From NCBI RefSeq assembly GCF_014250475.1, contig NZ_CP060204.1, positions 124,001 to 188,000 on the forward strand: a DNA stretch of 64,000 nucleotides. The letters are read 5' to 3'. The translations under genes and the position numbers were made by a program. Position 1 is the stretch's first letter. Each line of letters begins with the position of its first letter. The DNA comes from Selenomonas timonae (GTDB lineage: Bacteria > Bacillota > Negativicutes > Selenomonadales > Selenomonadaceae). The notes under the pieces were generated by a model. That model was given only the letters and a program-made list of their open reading frames with translations, had not been told where the DNA came from and did no database searches. Positions 53,600-62,496 of this stretch are shown in pieces.

Positions 53600-54127
53600 T
53601 CAGAGCGTCTTATACGCAGAAATCGGCCAGAATACGAGGATCGCCTTGCCCTTGATGAGGTCGTACGGCACGAAGCCGACGTCGGCAAACCGGCTGTCCT
53701 CGGAGTTGTTGCGGTTGTCGCCCATGACGAAGATGCGCCCCTCGGGCACTGTCGTCTTCGGGTACTCGCTGCGCGTCTTCTCGAGGATGTAGTCCTCGGT
53801 CAGCAGCTGATCGTTGACGAGCACGCGCCCCTCGCGAATCTCGATTGTGTCACCGGGCGTCGCGATCACGCGCTTGATGAAGTCGCGGCTCGGATCGCGC
53901 GGGTACTGAAAGACGAGCACTTCGCCCTTCTCCGGTACGCGGAAGCGATAGATGAATTTATTGACGACGAGGCGCTCCTCCGACTCGAGTGTCGGGCGCA
54001 TCGACGGACCATCGACAACGTAGAGTTCCACGATAAACGTGCGGATGAACATGGCGAGTGCAACGGCAACGACGATGGATACGATCCAATCCTTGATCTC
54101 CGCTGCAGTCGATGTTTCCTTTTCCAT
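53600..54127 (-). CDS. lepB: signal peptidase I
   Basis: The 175-residue membrane serine protease removes signal peptides. One N-terminal helix (about 14-36) precedes VDGPSMRPTL with catalytic Ser42 and RDFIKRVIATPGDTI with catalytic Lys85. GRIFVMGDNRNNSEDSR follows and the C-terminal segment is short, as in Gram-positive-type enzymes with one anchor. It stands beside rplS, a common Firmicutes arrangement. Confidence 0.95.
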   Translation of the reverse strand: MEKETSTAAEIKDWIVSIVVAVALAMFIRTFIVELYVVDGPSMRPTLESEERLVVNKFIYRFRVPEKGEVLVFQYPRDPSRDFIKRVIATPGDTIEIREGRVLVNDQLLTEDYILEKTRSEYPKTTVPEGRIFVMGDNRNNSEDSRFADVGFVPYDLIKGKAILVFWPISAYKTL

Positions 54128-54199
54128 AAAATTCTCCTCTCAAACAGGAAAAAATAAGCAAAAATAGGGACTGCCGCAGCAGTCCCCATCCATGCCGAA

Positions 54200-54541
54200 T
54201 TAGCGCTTTTCCCGAATGCGAGCCGCCTTGCCCGTAAGTCCGCGCAGATAGTAGAGCTTCGCACGGCGGACAATGCCGCGACGCGTCACCTCGATCTTTG
54301 CAATGCGCGGGGAATGCACGGGGAAGAGTCGCTCGACGCCGACACCCGATGCAATGCGGCGCACGGTGAAGGTCTCGCGCACGCCCGAACCCTGACGCGC
54401 GATGACAACGCCCTCGAACACCTGAATGCGCTCGCGCGTGCCCTCGACGATGCGCGCATGGACGCGAACCGTATCGCCCGGTGCAAATGCGGGGATGTCG
54501 GAACGGAGCTGCTCCTTCTCAAGAACCTCGATGATATTCAT
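54200..54541 (-). CDS. rplS: 50S ribosomal protein L19
   Basis: The 113-residue protein has the L19 motifs [53 protein letters not shown] and [19 protein letters not shown]19 lies at the interface of the two subunits. GAAGGAGG precedes the ATG. It starts a rplS-lepB transcript with its own promoter about 75 bases upstream. Confidence 0.97.
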   Translation of the reverse strand: MNIIEVLEKEQLRSDIPAFAPGDTVRVHARIVEGTRERIQVFEGVVIARQGSGVRETFTVRRIASGVGVERLFPVHSPRIAKIEVTRRGIVRRAKLYYLRGLTGKAARIREKR

Positions 54542-54610
54542 ATGTTTTCCTCCTTCGCTCGGACGTTCATAGCCGGCTCATGCCGCCCAGCGGACCATCC
54601 ACACACATAC
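54542..54610 (-). promoter_or_regulatory. possible structured leader of rplS mRNA
   Basis: The roughly 70-base leader between promoter and rplS start is G/C-rich and can form a short CCGC-TGG-GCGG hairpin. L19 leaders that bind the ribosomal protein are known in Firmicutes, but the match to that family could not be checked. Confidence 0.25.
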
Positions 54611-54616
54611 CTAGTG

Positions 54617-54645
54617 ACTATAGCATAAGATCGACGCTGACGCAA
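54617..54645 (-). promoter_or_regulatory. promoter of rplS-lepB
   Basis: TTGCGT (54640-54645), 17-bp spacer and TATAGT (54617-54622), with TGC before the -10 (extended -10), on the minus strand. Confidence 0.7.
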
Positions 54646-54715
54646 GAAAAATTTTTCCGCAGCAGTAAAGCCGCGGCCGCTATGTATTGCGTTCCCGTCC
54701 GCCCCTCTCACTTTC

Positions 54716-56488
54716 CTAGGAACGTCCCGTCGAACAGGGCTTTTTTGACTCCGGCTTCTTTGCGCGGCGCGGCGGCATATGTTCCCGCCAGTCCGGCTCG
54801 CAGGTGATGCGATTGCGTCCGTTCTCCTTCGACTGATAGAGCGCCGTGTCAGCGCGCTTTACCATATGATCCACCGTATCCTCGGCTGTACCGTACCAGA
54901 TGGCAACACCACCGCTGCACGTCACCTGATCCGATGGGTGGATGTGCGCCTCTGAAACCGCCTCGCGAATTACGTTGGCAAAAGCCTCTGCCTGTGCACC
55001 GTCATAGTGCAGACAGAGCAGGATGAACTCCTCACCGCCCCAGCGTATGAGAACGTGCCGGCGGTCGAGGAAGGCGCTGATCGTCTGTGCAAAGCCCACA
55101 AGCACCACGTCGCCGACATCGTGTCCATAGGTGTCATTGATGCTTTTAAAGTGGTCGATGTCAAACATGATGAGCGCAAACGGTTCCTTGATTTCAAGAG
55201 AGATGCGCATGAAGTCGCGCGTCGCCGCAGGGAATTTATTGCGATTGAACGCGCCTGTGAGCGGATCAACCTCCATGCGTTTCGTCACGACGCTGACCTC
55301 GTTCTCAAGGCTCGCAGAGAGCTCTGCGAGGTAACGTTCATGCGCGGCACGCTCCAAGATCAGCTGTACGATGAAGAAGCCGATCGTATAGATGCCGAAC
55401 GGAACAAAATAGGTGTGCCAACCGAATATGCGGTATTGGGACGAGAGCCCATCGACCACGGCAAGTACAGAGAGTGTTCCAAACGCAACGAGCAGCGAAC
55501 GGCAGCGCTGATTCCCGCGTTTGTAGCATAACCAAAGCCAGTACCCGGTCACGAGTCCGCAGAGAGCAAGGGCGGGATAGAAGCAGAACCGCATGAGATA
55601 GAGGCCATTCTGCCCTAGAATCTCAAGCAAAACGGCAAGAACAAAGATGATTCCATAGATGGAGGAAAGGCACAAGATGTTTTTTTTATACTGCTCGTCA
55701 ATGATGCTATAGATCAGTAAGTTGGCACTCAGCGGAATCAGGTAGGACGACACCAGCTCTACGATCCGCCAGAATACAGGCCAGTCGAGCCAGAGGAGCA
55801 CGAGACTCGACGCACTGAGCATCCATACAAAGAAGATGAAAAGGACGACGATCAGACGCAGATAGATATCCCGCAGCTCCTTCTCCGTAAAGAAGTAGAC
55901 GCCGAGCAGCATGATGAAGATGAGGAGCGCTGTAATGCCGCTGACATAGGGAAAGTCGTAGAGGAAGACATCCTCGATCTGGTGCGCAGGGCGATCCAGT
56001 CGAATGCGGTCAAACTGCCCAAGCACCCAGATATTGTCCGAATGAACCTGAAAGTAAAGTTGACGCCCGACCGCCCACGCCGGCAAATCAACGAGATGCC
56101 ACTTCCGACCATAGGAGAAGGCGTGCTGACCGAGATCGCCATAGCGATAGATGGAGACCCCGTCCAAAAAGATCTGTACGGACTGATCTGTTGTGGAGAA
56201 GAAGAGGCTCTCATCCACGCCCGTATCCGGCGGAATGTAGACACGAATCCAGACATGGTGCGTCCCCTCCGGAACAGCAACACCAAACTGCGGATTGAAT
56301 TTTCTCCAACGCCCCTCATCCTTTGGAAATGCAGGGACGGTCTTCGCTCCACGGATGCTGAACTCCGGCGAATCCGTCTGCCAATATTCCCATGAGAGTT
56401 CGGAGGTTTCAGCGGAAGCTATGTGTCCCGTGCAAACGAGCAGCGCAAAGAAAAGCATCTGCACAAATTTGCACCATCTCCGATTCAT
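54716..56488 (-). CDS. diguanylate cyclase with periplasmic sensor and 7TM-DISM-like membrane domain
   Basis: The 590-residue protein has a signal peptide and a periplasmic beta-sandwich domain of about 180 residues (HHVWIRVYIPPD, YRYGDLGQHAFSYGRKWHLVDL). Seven membrane helices follow from about 195 to 400, a short coiled coil, and a GGDEF domain with VDPLTGAFNRNKF, MFDIDHFKSINDTYGHDVGD and the active-site RWGGEEF. It would make cyclic di-GMP in response to an outer ligand, possibly a carbohydrate. No RxxD inhibitory site is seen five residues before GGEEF. AAGGAGG precedes ATG 56488. Single gene on the minus strand. Confidence 0.9.
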   Translation of the reverse strand: MNRRWCKFVQMLFFALLVCTGHIASAETSELSWEYWQTDSPEFSIRGAKTVPAFPKDEGRWRKFNPQFGVAVPEGTHHVWIRVYIPPDTGVDESLFFSTTDQSVQIFLDGVSIYRYGDLGQHAFSYGRKWHLVDLPAWAVGRQLYFQVHSDNIWVLGQFDRIRLDRPAHQIEDVFLYDFPYVSGITALLIFIMLLGVYFFTEKELRDIYLRLIVVLFIFFVWMLSASSLVLLWLDWPVFWRIVELVSSYLIPLSANLLIYSIIDEQYKKNILCLSSIYGIIFVLAVLLEILGQNGLYLMRFCFYPALALCGLVTGYWLWLCYKRGNQRCRSLLVAFGTLSVLAVVDGLSSQYRIFGWHTYFVPFGIYTIGFFIVQLILERAAHERYLAELSASLENEVSVVTKRMEVDPLTGAFNRNKFPAATRDFMRISLEIKEPFALIMFDIDHFKSINDTYGHDVGDVVLVGFAQTISAFLDRRHVLIRWGGEEFILLCLHYDGAQAEAFANVIREAVSEAHIHPSDQVTCSGGVAIWYGTAEDTVDHMVKRADTALYQSKENGRNRITCEPDWREHMPPRRAKKPESKKPCSTGRS

Positions 56489-56546
56489 GCTCCGCTCACC
56501 TCCTTTCAAACATGTTCGTTGGAAAATGAAGTATACTTAAGGATTT

Positions 56547-57635
56547 TCAGGAAGAAAGTCCTAGCAATGTTTTACGTACAATCTCCTCCGGCACATCGCT
56601 GTGCACAGAGACCTTGCCAATGCCCTCGGCGAGCACCCAATGAATGCGGCCGCCCACGGTTTTCTTGTCGTGGAAGAGATCCTCATACATCGCCTCTGCC
56701 GTCACACCCGCAGCGGTGAGCGGCAGCCCCATCGCGCGAATCAGAGACTCCATGCGGAGGCGATCTGCGGCGGAGAGGAGCCCCATCTCTTCGCTGATTT
56801 GTGCCGCTCCCACCATGCCAATGGCAACCGCCTCTCCATGACGGTAGCGCACATACCCCGTCTCCTTCTCGATTGCATGCGCAATCGTATGCCCGAAGTT
56901 CAAGATGCGCCTGAGACCGCCCTCGCGCTCATCCTGCCGCACAACATCCGCCTTGATCTCACAGGAACGCGCAATCATATGCGCCGCTGCGGGTGGGGCG
57001 AGCGCAAGCACCTGTGCGCAGTGCTCCTCGAGCCATGCAAAGAAATCCGCATCGCAGATGATACCGTATTTGATGATCTCGCCGAGTCCCGTTGCAATCT
57101 CTCGCGCAGGCAATGTCTTGAGCAGATCGAGATCCATAAAGACTGCATCTGGTTGGTAGAATGCACCGATGAGATTCTTGCCGAGCGGATGGTTGACGGC
57201 AACCTTGCCGCCGACGCTCGAGTCCACCTGTGCGAGCAGGCTCGTCGGCAGCTGGATAAAGGGCACGCCGCGCATATAGGTCGCCGCGACAAAGCCAGCG
57301 AGGTCGCCGACCACGCCTCCGCCGAGTGCAAAGATCGGCGATCTACGATCTAGTCCGAGCTCTATTGCACGCGTAAAGAGATCGTTCGCCGTGTCCAGAC
57401 TCTTCGAGGACTCCCCCGCAGGAATCACTGCAATCTCCGCCTGCAGCCCGGCGCGTTCGAGTGCCTCTGCAATGCGTCCGGCATGGAGCTCTCCGACATT
57501 CGTATCCGTGACGATCATGCCATGCGCGGAGTATCCCGCCTGACGCACGAATCCAATCATTTCATCGTCAATGGAATTCCCGATCACAATGGGATAGCTG
57601 CGCTCCCCAAGCTCGACTGCCACTCTGCGTATCAT
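56547..57635 (-). CDS. aroB: 3-dehydroquinate synthase
   Basis: The NAD- and metal-dependent enzyme of the shikimate pathway cyclises DAHP. The 362-residue protein has VIPAGESSKSLDTANDLF, ALGGGVVGDLAGFVAATYMRGVPFIQLPTSLLAQVDSSVGGKVAVNHP, GLGEIIKYGIICD with metal ligand Glu, LNFGHTIAHAIE and RHGEAVAIGM. ATG 57635 is preceded by GGAG at 8 bases; the long upstream frame runs through aroK and is rejected. It follows aroC and aroK in one operon, with its start one base from the aroK stop. Confidence 0.96.
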   Translation of the reverse strand: MIRRVAVELGERSYPIVIGNSIDDEMIGFVRQAGYSAHGMIVTDTNVGELHAGRIAEALERAGLQAEIAVIPAGESSKSLDTANDLFTRAIELGLDRRSPIFALGGGVVGDLAGFVAATYMRGVPFIQLPTSLLAQVDSSVGGKVAVNHPLGKNLIGAFYQPDAVFMDLDLLKTLPAREIATGLGEIIKYGIICDADFFAWLEEHCAQVLALAPPAAAHMIARSCEIKADVVRQDEREGGLRRILNFGHTIAHAIEKETGYVRYRHGEAVAIGMVGAAQISEEMGLLSAADRLRMESLIRAMGLPLTAAGVTAEAMYEDLFHDKKTVGGRIHWVLAEGIGKVSVHSDVPEEIVRKTLLGLSS

Positions 57636-57636
57636 A

Positions 57637-58158
57637 TTATTTTCTCCATATCCGAAGTGCCTGCAGGATGTGTTCTGCCACCTCAAGCGGCGCGCGTCCG
57701 CTCGTATCGACCGTAATGTCCGCCCCGTCATAGAGGCTGCGTCGCTCATCAAGGAGCTGCACAACAGCAGCGCGGCGATCCCCTGCATCCGCATGATCGA
57801 GCACGGGACGTGCGCCGCGCGCCGATGTGCGCTGGAGGATCGTGTCGACATCGGCGGTCAGCGCGACGAGGATGCCATTTTGACGCAGGATCGCGACGTT
57901 CTCCGCATCCTTTACCGTACCGCCGCCCGTTGCAATGACGAGGTTTGTACGCCCAGCCGCCTCGCGCACAGCATCCTTTTCGCGTGCACGGAAATATGGC
58001 TCACCATGTTCCCGAAACATTGCAGGAATGGACATGCCATGCTTCTCCTCGATCTTGCGGTCGAGATCGTGAAATGCACAGCCCAGACGCGCGGCGAGCA
58101 GTCGCCCGACACTCGTCTTTCCTGTGCCCATAAATCCGATCAATACGACATTCTTCAT
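57637..58158 (-). CDS. aroK: shikimate kinase
   Basis: Phosphorylates shikimate with ATP. The 173-residue protein has LIGFMGTGKTSVGRLLA (P-loop), FHDLDRKIEEKHGMSIPAMF (shikimate Asp), YFRAREKDAV with shikimate Arg, IATGGGTVKD and a LID-like region GARPVLDHADAGDRR. The ATG at 58158 is chosen because the fold starts there; GTG 58170 upstream would extend it by four residues. It overlaps the aroC stop by 4 bases. Confidence 0.94.
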   Translation of the reverse strand: MKNVVLIGFMGTGKTSVGRLLAARLGCAFHDLDRKIEEKHGMSIPAMFREHGEPYFRAREKDAVREAAGRTNLVIATGGGTVKDAENVAILRQNGILVALTADVDTILQRTSARGARPVLDHADAGDRRAAVVQLLDERRSLYDGADITVDTSGRAPLEVAEHILQALRIWRK

Positions 58159-59324
58159 GCCTTCTTCCACACCCTCTCGAGCCGCGCACGATAGGCGGCA
58201 AGGGATTCTTTGAGATCAGTCATCGAATCCGCATGGAACTGCGTACAGATGGCATCCGCGAGAACATAGGAGGCCATCGCCTCACCCACCACAGAAGCGG
58301 CAGGAACGGCGCAGGTGTCGCTGCGCTCCTTGCTCGCCGAGACCTCCTTGCCCGTTGCAAGATCGACCGTCTTCAGCGGTGCCATCAGCGTCGGGATGGG
58401 CTTCATCGCCGCGCGAACGATAAGTGTCTCTCCGTTTGTCATGCCACCCTCGAGGCCGCCCGCACGATTCGTCCTGCGATAGGGGCGTCCGTCTGTCCCC
58501 ATATAGAGTTCATCGTGGATCTCGCTGCCGGGCAGATGCGCACACGCAAAGCCCGCGCCGATTTCCACGCCCTTGATCGCCTGAATGGACATGAGAGCGC
58601 CCGCAAGCTTTCCATCGAGACGCGCATCCCACTGCGTATGCGAGCCGAGACCGACAGACAGACCGCGTACAACGACCTCAAAGACGCCGCCGAGCGTGTC
58701 GCCCGCCGCCTGTGCCTCGTCGATGCGGTCTTTCATCCGTATCTCTGCCGCAGGATCGCAGCAGTTCAAATCATCACTGTTCGTCATGCCGATATCTTCG
58801 TCACGGATTGCCGCACGGTCAACTGTCACGCCGCCGATCTCTGTCACATGCGAAGCAACAGTCACCCCCACGGCTGCGAGGAGCTGACGACAGACGGCAC
58901 CGACGGCGACACGCATTGTCGTCTCGCGCGCACTCGATCGCTCGAGGATGTCGCGTGCGTCCAGCCTATCATATTTCAGCACGCCCGTGAGATCGGCATG
59001 CCCGGGGCGCACGGCTGTGACCTTTGACCCTGCGGGCACTCCAAATGGATCCATGCGCTCCGTCCAGTTTGCAAAATCGCGGTTCACAACCTGCAGTGTG
59101 ATCGGCGATCCCAGTGTCTCCCCAAAACGCAGCCCCGAAAGCACCTCGACGCGATCCGTCTCGATCTTCATGCGGTCGCCGCGCCCATAGCCCTGCTGGC
59201 GGCGCGCGAGCTGCGCATCAATCGCCTCACGCGTCACACGCAGCCCTGCCGGCATTCCATCGAGAATCGCCGTCAGCGCCGCGCCGTGGGACTCGCCGCC
59301 CGTGATAAAACGCAAATGGCTCAT
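58155..59324 (-). CDS. aroC: chorismate synthase
   Basis: The reduced-FMN-dependent enzyme converts 5-enolpyruvylshikimate 3-phosphate to chorismate. The 389-residue protein has FITGGESHGAALTAILDGMPAG, RRQQGYGRGDRMKIE, SGLRFGETLGSPI, RPGHADLTGVLKYD and LERSSARETTMRVAVGAV. EGGMTNGETLIVRAAMKPIPTL and RSDTCAVPAASVVGEAM complete the FMN and catalytic His sites. GGGGGAATTGGA precedes the ATG. It is first in the aroC-aroK-aroB operon and directly follows the pilus cluster. Confidence 0.97.
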   Translation of the reverse strand: MSHLRFITGGESHGAALTAILDGMPAGLRVTREAIDAQLARRQQGYGRGDRMKIETDRVEVLSGLRFGETLGSPITLQVVNRDFANWTERMDPFGVPAGSKVTAVRPGHADLTGVLKYDRLDARDILERSSARETTMRVAVGAVCRQLLAAVGVTVASHVTEIGGVTVDRAAIRDEDIGMTNSDDLNCCDPAAEIRMKDRIDEAQAAGDTLGGVFEVVVRGLSVGLGSHTQWDARLDGKLAGALMSIQAIKGVEIGAGFACAHLPGSEIHDELYMGTDGRPYRRTNRAGGLEGGMTNGETLIVRAAMKPIPTLMAPLKTVDLATGKEVSASKERSDTCAVPAASVVGEAMASYVLADAICTQFHADSMTDLKESLAAYRARLERVWKKA

Positions 59325-59433
59325 TCCAATTCCCCCGTGCTAAATCTATTCATCTTGAAATAGATTCGATACAAGCCCGCCTTTTCCTGCAAGCGTATCC
59401 GCCTTTGTTGCGCAGCAAGGCATTCCGTATACA

Positions 59434-59976
59434 TTATTTCGCCGCGCCCGCATACGCAGCGATGTTGACAAGAAGGACTCCATGCAGTTCATTTCCCTCT
59501 GCCGTGAGCGAGAAGGAAGAGAACTGCACGCAGCGCGCCCCCTCCTGCAGCGCGCGCAGAAAGGAAAGGACATCAAAGTAATTCCCGTGAAATTTGAATT
59601 CGATCGGCTGCACTGCAATCTCGCCCGCAGTCTCGGACGCCTGCGGCGCAACGCCGATAATCGACACGCCGCTGCGCCGAGCAAGGCTCTCCACCTCATG
59701 AATGAACCTGCCCTGCCCCTGCACCTCGGGCAGGGCATCCGCAAGACGCCTCTGCCGCGCCCGCAGCTTTGACGCGGCCTCACCATCTGCAAGCAGAGCT
59801 CTCTGATATGCATCTGCACGCATAAGCAGCGTCTCTGCCGCTGCCCGTTCGGCGCGTGCCGCATCGCGCTGCACAGCGATATACGGTCCTATGAGGAGCA
59901 CATAGAGCAGAAGCAATGCAAGCGCGAAGATCAGCACAATCTCGATGCGCTGTCGCTTGGAAAGTCGTTCCATCAT
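59434..59976 (-). CDS. PilO/GspM-like type IV pilus assembly protein
   Basis: The 180-residue protein has a short cytoplasmic start, one membrane helix (about 14-34), a coiled-coil stretch rich in Ala, Arg and Glu (40-85) and a ferredoxin-like periplasmic part. The latter contains RFIHEVESLARRSGVSIIGVAP and EFKFHGNYFDVLSFLRALQEG. The last motif is typical of PilO. It would pair with the PilN-like part of the upstream protein to form the inner-membrane alignment complex. The gene is last in the visible pilus cluster. Confidence 0.8.
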   Translation of the reverse strand: MMERLSKRQRIEIVLIFALALLLLYVLLIGPYIAVQRDAARAERAAAETLLMRADAYQRALLADGEAASKLRARQRRLADALPEVQGQGRFIHEVESLARRSGVSIIGVAPQASETAGEIAVQPIEFKFHGNYFDVLSFLRALQEGARCVQFSSFSLTAEGNELHGVLLVNIAAYAGAAK

Positions 59977-59982
59977 GCCCCC

Positions 59983-61164
59983 CTACCAGCTGCTGTGCAG
60001 AATGAAGTGGATGCGCCCCGGTACATTGGTCGTGCGCTCCCCCTGCCCCGCCTGTTCGAGCGTGACCTCCGCAGAGAAAAATGCGTCCTCCTCCATCGCG
60101 CCCATAAGCGCGGCAAGTGCCGCATAGTCTGCGGCTTCCCCGTCGATTCGAATCGCATGCCCCTCTGCCTGCACCCCCGAAATATGCACGCCATCGACTG
60201 TCATCGAGCCAAGATGCACGAGGAGCGCAGGCAACGGCAGAGATTCTGCTGAAAACGCAGAGAGCAGCTGCTCACGCTGTGCCACATCGGCGCGCAAAGC
60301 AGAGAACTCCTCCATCCGCGCCAGCTCCGAGCCCCGGAGCGCAAGTTCTTCTGCAGTAGGGTCACGCACCTGACGCACCGCCATGTAAGAAGCAACATCC
60401 GCACCAACGCCCGCGAGAAAAAGTGCAGCGGCAAGAACGGCGATCAGCTGCGCCGCATGTGCACGCAAGAAAGCAGAGATCGGCTGCCGCGCCGTCCAAT
60501 ACAGATGCTCGGGCGTGCCCGCACGCATGAGCAGCCCCGCATAGACAGCAGACGCAATCCCATCCTCCGCGCTTTCCATCTCCCACGGCATACGCGGCTC
60601 ACGCGCCGCCTCGATCTCATCCGCGAACACACCGCCACCCGGCGGATAGACGGTAATCATCTGCAATCGCAGCCCCTCAGCAGAGAATGCAGTAAAATAT
60701 GCACGGATGCGATGCTTGTCCATCCATGCCGCCCAATAGCGCTGCGGCTCAGTCTCGGACAGCGTTGTGCACACAAGCTCAACATCATCGGATAGAGGTG
60801 CCCCCGCCTCGTCTGCCTCGGCGCGCAGCGACCAGAGGAGTGCCTCCCGCAGCTCTCTGCCGCTGAGACGAATGGGCAGCTCCCATTCCGCCGTCTCCGC
60901 CTCGGTAGCGGGGAGCGCCAATGCCAGCGGCAGCTTCTCCCATCCTGCGCTCTGCAGCGCAGTACCAATAAATGCAGCGAGTGCTGCTGCATCCGAAGGT
61001 GCGGGGCAGGAGGTCTCCGACGTGCGCGATTCCGTCACCATCCACGCGCCCCCATTCTCCTCGGCTGCACATAGGTGCGCGAGCACAAGTCCCTTTCCCC
61101 CAGGATAGAGGCCAACTGCCTCGCGCGTGCGCCACAAGAGTCTAATACCAGCGCCGCCAGACAT
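59983..61164 (-). CDS. PilM/PilN-like pilus assembly protein
   Basis: The 393-residue protein has an N-terminal region that looks like a reduced PilM/actin-like fold (VGLYPGGKGLVLAHL, LPLALALPATEAETAEWELPIRLSGRELREAL). A single membrane helix at about 245-265 follows, then a PilN-like periplasmic tail (LVHLGSMTVDGVHISGVQAEGHAIRIDGEAADY). It may therefore combine PilM and PilN in one chain, which would explain the absence of separate genes beside pilO. ATG 61164 has AAGGGGG upstream and overlaps the preceding gene by 23 bases. Confidence 0.65.
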   Translation of the reverse strand: MSGGAGIRLLWRTREAVGLYPGGKGLVLAHLCAAEENGGAWMVTESRTSETSCPAPSDAAALAAFIGTALQSAGWEKLPLALALPATEAETAEWELPIRLSGRELREALLWSLRAEADEAGAPLSDDVELVCTTLSETEPQRYWAAWMDKHRIRAYFTAFSAEGLRLQMITVYPPGGGVFADEIEAAREPRMPWEMESAEDGIASAVYAGLLMRAGTPEHLYWTARQPISAFLRAHAAQLIAVLAAALFLAGVGADVASYMAVRQVRDPTAEELALRGSELARMEEFSALRADVAQREQLLSAFSAESLPLPALLVHLGSMTVDGVHISGVQAEGHAIRIDGEAADYAALAALMGAMEEDAFFSAEVTLEQAGQGERTTNVPGRIHFILHSSW

Positions 61165-61606
61165 AGTGATCCCCCTTCTTCTCCATCCACGCACGAACGA
61201 TCTTTGCCCGCAGCCACTTCTCTCCATCGGGGACACGCGTCTCGCTCTCATCGATGGCAGCCGCCCCCACCGTGAGGAAAGGTACCCGCTCTCTTGGTGT
61301 CTCGATGAAGACGTGGAGCTCGATCTTCTCCGCTGTTGGAATCACGCCCACATCCTTGTTCACTTCCTTGGTCTCACCCGCATCCGGCAGGTCGCCGTAT
61401 GCGTTGGCATTCCGCTCAAGTTTTGCTGCAGCCGTCTCCACCGCGCTCTCAGCAGCAAGGCGCAGCTGCATTTCCCGCTCATATTCCACTGTCACATCGG
61501 CACCGCCGCGCATGAACGCAGTGGCGGCCAGACCGAGCAGGAGAATTACCGTCAGTACAGCGAGCCCGACGGCAGAGACCGTGCCGCGCTCATCCCTATT
61601 TGCCAC
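61142..61606 (-). CDS. PilX-like pilus-associated membrane protein
   Basis: The 154-residue protein has RDERGTVSAVGLAVLTVILLLGLAATAFMRG, a hydrophobic N-terminal helix preceded by charged residues but without a clean prepilin site (RGTVS). The rest, with SAVETAAAKLERNANAY, resembles PilX-type minor components. Start GTG 61606 is used because GGGAGG stands 6 bases before it. It overlaps the upstream pseudopilin gene by 11 bases, so it belongs to the same operon. The family assignment rests on position and layout. Confidence 0.6.
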   Translation of the reverse strand: MANRDERGTVSAVGLAVLTVILLLGLAATAFMRGGADVTVEYEREMQLRLAAESAVETAAAKLERNANAYGDLPDAGETKEVNKDVGVIPTAEKIELHVFIETPRERVPFLTVGAAAIDESETRVPDGEKWLRAKIVRAWMEKKGDHYVWRRWY

Positions 61607-62126
61607 CAATATCCTCCCGCAGATAGACAGAGGTTGCGAGGCTGTACGTACGCCCCGTCACCATGCTCATGCCTCTCATCTCGATGTGGTAGAGGCGCGG
61701 GTGCAGCGCATCCTCCCGTACAGAGAACGCCTTGATATGGACGCCCGCCCCGCTGAACGCTCCCGTGATGGGGGATGTCACCGCATTGAGCACCAGGCGG
61801 CCATCTGAGAGCCAATAGCGCTCGCGCGCGCCTCTGGAAATCTGCGCACCATACGTCTCCTGCTCCATCTCGTATACCCCACGCTGCCGCTCCCCTATGT
61901 GGTCGGAGAGCAGCGCTGACTCCACAATGCGCGCAGCTGCAATCTGCATTTCCTGCCGCAGCTCCGCATCCGCGATCTCGTTCTGATAGCTGCGCCATGA
62001 CCATACAACCGCAAAGGCGAGAAAACTCAGCAGGAGCACAAAGATCGGCAGGCTGACGGCAAGCTCCATCAACAGGAAGCCCCTTGCGCCGTTCGTGTCC
62101 TTAGGGATTGCTTGACGCCGCTCCAT
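61596..62126 (-). CDS. PilW-like pseudopilin
   Basis: The 176-residue protein has a prepilin leader ending GARG with the processing site before FLLMELAVSLPIFVLLLSFLAF. The hydrophobic helix and Glu at +5 are present. The body is the size of PilW/GspJ-type minor pseudopilins and includes SGAGVHIKAFSV. GAGG precedes the ATG. It overlaps the upstream PilV-like gene by 26 bases, showing tight coupling. Confidence 0.8.
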   Translation of the reverse strand: MERRQAIPKDTNGARGFLLMELAVSLPIFVLLLSFLAFAVVWSWRSYQNEIADAELRQEMQIAAARIVESALLSDHIGERQRGVYEMEQETYGAQISRGARERYWLSDGRLVLNAVTSPITGAFSGAGVHIKAFSVREDALHPRLYHIEMRGMSMVTGRTYSLATSVYLREDIGGK

Positions 62127-62496
62127 GATGCCTCATCCTCCGCACAAAATCTGCATGCTCCTCATGCCCCAAATGTTCCCACGAAATCTGCAGATGCACA
62201 TCGTAGAACTCATCCTGACGCGCAACGAATGTCTCGACCTGATAGAGCCGATCATTCGAGGTGACCGCTGTCAGCGCAGATAGCGGCGGTATTCCCTGAT
62301 CCAGCTCCGCCTCCATCATCGAAAGCTGTGCACGTGCGACAAACGCCGCCTCCATGCGTCCGGCAGCGCGCTCCTCGAGTAATGCCGTTCGTGCAAAGAG
62401 CGTGAGCGCAGCCACAACAGCAAGGACAATGATCCCGAGTACAACAGTCTCGATGAGAACCCAGCCGGCCTCCGCCTTATTCCGCCTCATCGTCAT
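62101..62496 (-). CDS. PilV-like pseudopilin
   Basis: The 131-residue protein has a short leader MTMRRNKAEAG before WVLIETVVLGIIVLAVVAALTLF. The Gly at -1 and Glu at +5 are normal, while +1 is Trp instead of Phe. ATG 62496 is selected by GGAG at 6 bases; upstream in-frame codons lie inside the preceding gene. It overlaps the GspH-like gene by 20 bases and is one of four small pilin-like proteins in a row. Confidence 0.8.
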   Translation of the reverse strand: MTMRRNKAEAGWVLIETVVLGIIVLAVVAALTLFARTALLEERAAGRMEAAFVARAQLSMMEAELDQGIPPLSALTAVTSNDRLYQVETFVARQDEFYDVHLQISWEHLGHEEHADFVRRMRHHGAASSNP

